Shown: positions 58,837 through 64,000 of the stretch, piece after piece
How positions within the stretch are numbered: the stretch's first letter is position 1
Layout of the letters: each line of letters opens with the position of its first letter
The notes under the pieces: generated by a model
Databases searched by the model: none
Seen by the model: only the letters and a program-made list of their open reading frames with translations
Told to the model about the DNA's origin: nothing
Source of the DNA: Saururus chinensis
Lineage: Eukaryota > Streptophyta > Magnoliopsida > Piperales > Saururaceae
Length of the DNA stretch: 64,000 nucleotides
NCBI GenBank assembly: GCA_035235625.1
Contig: CP141140.1
Location: 67,162,782-67,226,781 of the forward strand
Direction of reading: 5' to 3'
Translations under genes and position numbers: made by a program

Positions 58837-59661
58837 TTCTATGAATTTTTACTGCTGCACAAACTTTTCGACATGCAATCCAATCAAACGTCGTTACAGT
58901 CTACAGTAGACATAGCAGTGAGGATCAATAGCGTTCACCTAAAGCGAAGAGATCAAAAGAAGGCCTAAGATGATAATGAGGGATGAGGGATAACACGATT
59001 TTGTCATGTCAATCAAAAAGTCAGTCAGAAGTAACTCGTGTCGATACCCAAAAAGTAATGAAAGACTGAAAGCTGAGAGACTTCAATCACATTCAAATGG
59101 CTTCAAAGAAATGGGACCTGTATGCACCCAGGAAAAGGGGGAGAAGCCGATAAGATAAGCAAACAAATTAATGAACCTGGTTCAAACCCACGTGATCATA
59201 TCACGTGAAGCAAGAGAAGAGAAAAAAAGCTAGAAAAAAGGGGGATAACATCTTCATGAACAAAGCAGGAATCATGCACAAAAGGCAAATGATCACACTA
59301 TACGAACATGACAAACTGGAAAATCAAAGAAAATGCTTTAGTGAACTCTATTACCAGCATCAGATGAATAAACCACAAGTGCATATTAACGACATGGAAG
59401 CCTGAAAATGGAAGATTTTTCAATAACCTGAACGCCGAGCCTAAGATAATTAGACACCCCCCATACCCCAAAACAATATTTTCAACATCATGTCAGCTTC
59501 AAACAAATGAAAATGCTTTGATGATTTCAATACTAGATGATAACTTGAAAATTAAACCGTACGTTTTAACGGACTAAAACATCAATATAGGATAATTCAA
59601 CTCCAAAAACAGAGCCATCTCTCTGCGTGAACAGATCAGGAATGCAGAAGCAACAATTACC
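58837..59661 (-). promoter_or_regulatory. Probable 5' leader intron of the 5-phosphatase gene
   Basis: An acceptor 'tttgtgcag' (minus strand) lies 18 bases before the start codon. A donor GAG|GTAATT at 59661/59660 could pair with it, giving an intron of about 806 bp. The upstream leader exon would run from 59661 to an unknown start, possibly within 59700-60300, where GC content is higher. No transcript evidence is available here. Confidence 0.5.
59189..59207. promoter_or_regulatory. Palindromic pair of G-boxes
   Basis: CACGTGAT-CAT-ATCACGTG: two CACGTG cores as a perfect inverted repeat with a 3-nt spacer, inside the inferred leader intron and about 350 bp from the start codon. A further single 'cacgtgg' lies at 59939. 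G-boxes bind bHLH and bZIP factors; occupancy here is inferred. Confidence 0.55.
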
Positions 59662-59699
59662 TCAAAGAAGCGAAGTTGAAACGAGATATGAACGGAACA

Positions 59700-60560
59700 A
59701 CTTCACCCGCGACAATCCAATGCTATAGAAGCATTGACATTTGAAAGTGAAATCGGCCCATCAACCAAAAACCATCGAAACCGGTGACTTCTCTCGATAC
59801 AAACAAGAGCCTAAAAACTATAAAAAAAAAACTAGAAGACCAGTCTGAATATTCGAGTTCTAGAACTTGGCAACCTTCAGTCCTTCCCACCTTCCAAAGC
59901 ACCGGAGTCTCCCGAGAAGTTGGTCCGGAGGGGAACTTCACGTGGAAGGCCACTGGCTGCCCATGGGGAGGCAGTCAAAGCCACCAAAGCCAGCAGATCA
60001 CTTTGGAGCCATATGTGAACCAATCAACAGCAAATAATAAATACGCTTTCTACGTTTCGGAACTCCTCCAACAAACAGGTCTGGAAAAGGCCGTGCTTTC
60101 GTCTCCTTCCCCTTGTTTTTATCCACCAAAAGTTGGGCACTTGGGCTGCTCCTCTTCCGCCTCTCCCCGCTGCCTTCTTCAGCCTAAGCGAGTCAAGACT
60201 GAATACAAAGTCGTTTTTTTTGCTATCATCTTCCTCTGCAACTGCCACACCCCACGAGCCCTCTCGAGAACTGGGCCTGATTCGATTCAAAGTGGGAAGA
60301 AAAAGAGGGAAGGAAGAAGCGCATCCAGGAGATTTTGGAACAGTGCTCTTGGTCTACGAGGACGTGGTCTTTGAATTCAGGACAGGAGTCCCTGTTTCAA
60401 TGGATGCATGTCTGTGGGAGCCACACATATATCCTCCTATATGTCCCAAATGAGCTGATTGACAGATTTCACCTCGTGGGTCCCAACAGGCGTGAGGCAA
60501 GAACCCAGGTTCAAGATGGGCAGGAAGGTCACTAACACACGCTTGCTTGCAATTTAGCGC
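59700..60560 (-). promoter_or_regulatory. Putative promoter and first leader exon region of the 5-phosphatase gene
   Basis: GC-richer than its surroundings, with CT/GA-rich parts. Overlapping ORFs on both strands (59784-60374 plus, 60024-60290 minus, 60133-60453 plus) share no recognisable domain and probably reflect base composition. On the minus strand 'cgtatttattatttgc' near 60035 is a possible TATA region. Low certainty. Confidence 0.35.
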
Positions 60561-63500
60561 AAGGATTCATGGGATGGGAGGTTTTAATGCATGGAAAGGG
60601 GTCAAGAAGAGTCATGCCTCCTGCTCCATTCAGTCCTCCTTTTCAATACAGCGAAAGATAACTCAATAGATTCGCTTATGAGTGTTTAATCTGCTCAAAA
60701 TCAGGGGTGGGGAGCAGTAGAGCAAGTTTCTAGGATTTTGCGCTGTTGTCATGAATCATGTTCAATCTATACTGTTGAGGAAGCAGCTGTTTTTATTCAT
60801 TTCTTTTTTCTTATTATTTTGGTGAAATGATTTGTGTTTACTTACGTTTTGCTGTAATTGTCTTCACATAGAGGGTCCAAAGATGAAGATAAATATCGTA
60901 TTTTAATTATAAGCCTACACGGACACCAAATGCCTGAAACATGGAAAAAATGTCTCATCAACAGGAGCAGACAAATGCCAGGCTGTTGAAATGGAAGCAA
61001 TGGTCACCGTTGGGCTATTCATTTATTCTTTCTACAGTGAAAGATAACTCAATAGATTCGCTTATGTTAATTGCAGTTGTCTTTACATAAAGCTTTGATA
61101 GATATGTTTAACCAAAAAAACACGTTTGATAGACATATACTAGTTCATCTATCTAGGGTTCTTGTTGGCTCAAGTTCTATAAAGTCAGCAGTAAGAGGGG
61201 GAGAAAAGCAGTAGACATCTCCTCAAAATCCACTTAAAGATCATGAGTAAATGCCCATGAAGCCTTTTGCCATTGTCAGCCTCTGATTTCTGAAGTGGGC
61301 TATTACTACAAGTCTTATATATAGCAGATGAATCTAATAAAATTAACTTCCTTTGCAATATTCAGTGCCAAAAATTTATTCTTCAGAGAGGAGAATGTAA
61401 CATGAAGAATTATAGATTTATTTTAATCAGCTGCATTTCTTTCTTGAGTCGTTTTCAAGAAAAAATCATGATAGATGCCAATTAGTCAAGCCTGGGTGCA
61501 GAAACCTTGGCAGATAAAAAAAGACTAACGTTCATGTTCAACGCAGAATGCAGGCTTTCTTTTCAGGCATCTATTGATCAAATACATAATAACCTTGCTA
61601 GCCCACAGAACTTGATCAAACCGGCAAAAATTCAAGTCCAATAAATGTTATTTAGCTGAAAGTAGGTAGCTACACTTTACAGCCAAATTAAAATGGCTTT
61701 GTTTACTGGATACAAATGATCCAAAAGTTGCAACAAAATGCAGTCACACTGCTACCTTTTCCTGCTGCAGACCCAACATCACAATGACATGAAAGTTTTC
61801 CTATGTGTAGCAGACCTGATGTTACTACATAAATTCCTCTCAACTTAGCAAATCAAATGTTGCAACTTAAGATTTAAGAACCAGACAAAGTGCTTATACG
61901 TACTCTCACCATTTTATAATTCTGTATGAACAACAGGTATAAACAGCCAGAAAGCTCAGAGTCAATTTGGAGATGTAAGTGCATTAATACCTGCTTCTCT
62001 TCTTACTGGGGCATAGTTACGCAAGAAGAGTCTAATTTCGGCTGGAAAAAGAAAGTCAAATTAATATAACAATTCAGTAACAGCGGTTCTGTGAAGAAAA
62101 AAGAAGCAGCTGCAAGTTGGGAGTCATTATGACTCAAAATATATTCTTTAGCTTTTGACAAAGTTTGGCATGACTTTGTGGGCTTCCACACTGAAGGTCA
62201 CATGGAAGCCATTAGAATTTTAGGTGAGTTCTGGCAGGCTGCAATGACCCCATTTCAAAGGATAGTTGAAGTTAAAAACGAATAAAAAACTGGGTCAAAA
62301 TTTTGGTCTTTTGGATATGTGGTGCAGAATTTGCAATCCTCATGACAATTCAACACTACCAATTTCAATTTTCTAACTTTTCCAGACTCTTCAGAACCAT
62401 GCCTTAGATTTCTCCATTGGAGTTGGAGTAGGCAATGGAAAGAAGATGGTTGCAATAGCCCGTTGCCCACGGCCTGGCCCCATCAGAATGGAACGTTTCC
62501 AATCGTGTTGGCTCCAACACAACATCTCATGGGGGTCCTCAAGAAAACACCTAACAAACTAGTTAGCACTTTGTGATAGAGGCTAATGGCCATCCACAAG
62601 TAACAGTGTTAACGTATAAAGTTGCGTTAGTATGCTACATATTGTCACACACTAAGTTACTGATTAACGTAAATTACTAAGTACCATAATTTAATGGTGC
62701 TTCATACACACTGCGCTGTGGTACACCACAGGTGCAGACTACGTTTTATCACGTTATTTAGTTTAAAATTAGTTTCAGATGAATGGCAATCACGTTATGT
62801 CGAACAGGGCAGCCTATTGTATCATTGTATGCATGCACGTTTATAGCTGAGAGCTTCCTCTACAACTACAATCTATCATGACCTGTCCAATAATATTTCT
62901 GTGGCAACTGTGTCATGGTCATAGATTTAACATATAGTACTAAACAACTTATGCTGATCTCATTATGTTTGTTATCGGTTCCAGTCGGATGCACGTCTCC
63001 AGCCGTCCCACCTGCCAATCTATGCCGGCTAGAAGTGATAACATGCATGTTTCAGCGTTGAGAAGGACATTGTAGGTTTAGGATAATACGAGGATACTTG
63101 GAAGCACATATTGTCAAATTAGTATATCACAAACGATTACAGCGAGTCTTAGTAAAAAGAAGAAACGAGAGGTTCCATGAAACTTGCTAGACATGTAGCG
63201 GCAGGGAGGAAATCCAACGGCGACATAATCTGGCGAAGTAAGATCGTGTATCCAAGAGGTGGAGATGATGCAGCTGCAGAATCAATTAACCATTTATGAA
63301 AGTATGAATGATGCTACGCTGAGGTTAAGTTTTATATGTTAATTAGTTTTAATGTTCCCTCTTTTTTTTGTTTAATAAAATTTTTAATTGGTAAAAAAAC
63401 TTAATTTATCATTCAAATACAGTTGATTAGTGGAGTTAAAAAAGTGGTCTCATTCATCAATGGTATTTAGATGATGAAGTAGGTTCTTAACATATATAAA

Positions 63501-63653
63501 TTAACGTCATTGAAGCATTTTTTTAAAAGTATATATTGTAGTAAACTACTCTTCGATCATTGCAAGTGTAGAACATTGTGCTAAGATATGGGTTTGGCGA
63601 TATTGCTCCACACGTGTAAAGCTGGCTTGAGTGAGCTTGTACATATTCATAAG
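60561..63653. other. Intergenic; one 33-bp direct repeat
   Basis: 60648-60680 and 61034-61066 are the same 33-bp sequence with one mismatch ('gaaagataactcaatagatt' core), 386 bp apart. After each copy a related 'attg.cttcacata(g/a)ag' segment occurs. No gene, RNA gene or transposon end is recognisable in the rest. Confidence 0.45.
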
Positions 63654-63853
63654 GGAAGCATTTTCTATGCTCCCTAATGACAAAATGCCCAACATAAAGA
63701 AAATATAGGAGCCTTTGATTTTTGAAAATGATGGCGTATGTACTAGTACACATTAGTATCAGCTTGTTGCTAACATGTGCATCATCGACTATTTTGATGA
63801 TGGTGTGTTCTCTATGCCGTACACTATGTCAATAGGGACTAGAAAATGCTTTC
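63654..63853. mobile_element. Foldback MITE, family A (copy 6), both ends preserved
   Basis: Left 'ggaagcattttctatgctcc', 'ctaatgacaaaatgcccaa' pairs with right 'tgtcaatagggactagaaaa', 'tgctttc'. The inner arms are 'gatggcgtatgtactagtac' and 'gctaacatgtgcatcatcg'. At 200 bp it is the copy that best shows the full family length. Confidence 0.8.
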
Positions 63854-64000
63854 TTCAACAAGGGTCTAAGGAATGTGGGGGTGGCCCCTTATTGGTCGTT
63901 GCACATATTTTGTGGGCCCAAGTCGCACATGCACACACTTGTACTTATACTTATGTATTGCATATATGCTAATAAGAGTGCATCCATGTGTATCAGTTAA

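Noticed and set aside
59784..60374. 196-codon plus-strand ORF and its antisense ORFs
   Set aside because: Lies over the likely promoter and leader of the minus-strand 5-phosphatase gene. Composition-driven, with no recognised domain.

Overview
The window is nuclear DNA of a flowering plant. Evidence: an EIN3-like ethylene transcription factor, a ten-exon inositol polyphosphate 5-phosphatase with plant-type GT-AG introns, and plant transposon superfamilies (Ty3/gypsy, Ty1/copia, CACTA, hAT, Mutator-type and Stowaway-type MITEs). I cannot place the species more precisely. Only two intact host genes are supported; nearly everything else is transposon-derived or featureless AT-rich DNA.

Layout. 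1-9.0 kb: AT-rich intergenic DNA with several small inverted-repeat transposons, two long (TA)n tracts, a probable SINE and a decayed coding fragment. 9.1-13.0 kb: the EIN3-like gene on the + strand, with a leader intron, two tiny uORFs and an intronless 608-codon CDS. 13-27 kb: a nested block. An old inverted-repeat element (arms about 15.24-15.95 kb, and 16.13 kb onward) has had its right arm split twice: by a 4.6-kb TG...CA unit that looks like a solo LTR (16755-21354), and by a Ty3/gypsy chromovirus-like retrotransposon (21449-26800) with 0.32-kb LTRs and decayed gag-pol. 27-30.7 kb: small MITEs, including a 658-bp element with a perfect 9-bp target duplication.

30.75-52.8 kb: two diverged copies of about 3.3-3.7 kb of sequence, each split by a different insertion. 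Copy A carries a 4.04-kb CACTA element (32697-36733). Copy B carries a 4.1-kb solo-LTR-like unit in the opposite orientation (47301-51413). Each copy supplies the empty site for the other's insertion. Between the copies lies a gag-protease-only copia remnant (38419-44697), itself split by a third solo-LTR-like unit (39092-43251).

52.8-64 kb: a MITE, a hAT MITE with an 8-bp duplication, a Stowaway just past the 3' end of the 5-phosphatase gene, the gene itself (minus strand, 55482-58836, 534 codons with all splice phases consistent), its probable leader exon and intron, and quiet DNA ending in another MITE.

The most interesting object is the CACTA element. It carries three exon-like blocks, with intron borders, of a LIP5/VTA1-type ESCRT regulator gene next to its own En/Spm transposase remnants. 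This is gene capture, and the captured copy is broken by stops and a frameshift. The two host genes (ethylene signalling and phosphoinositide signalling) show no functional linkage beyond proximity.
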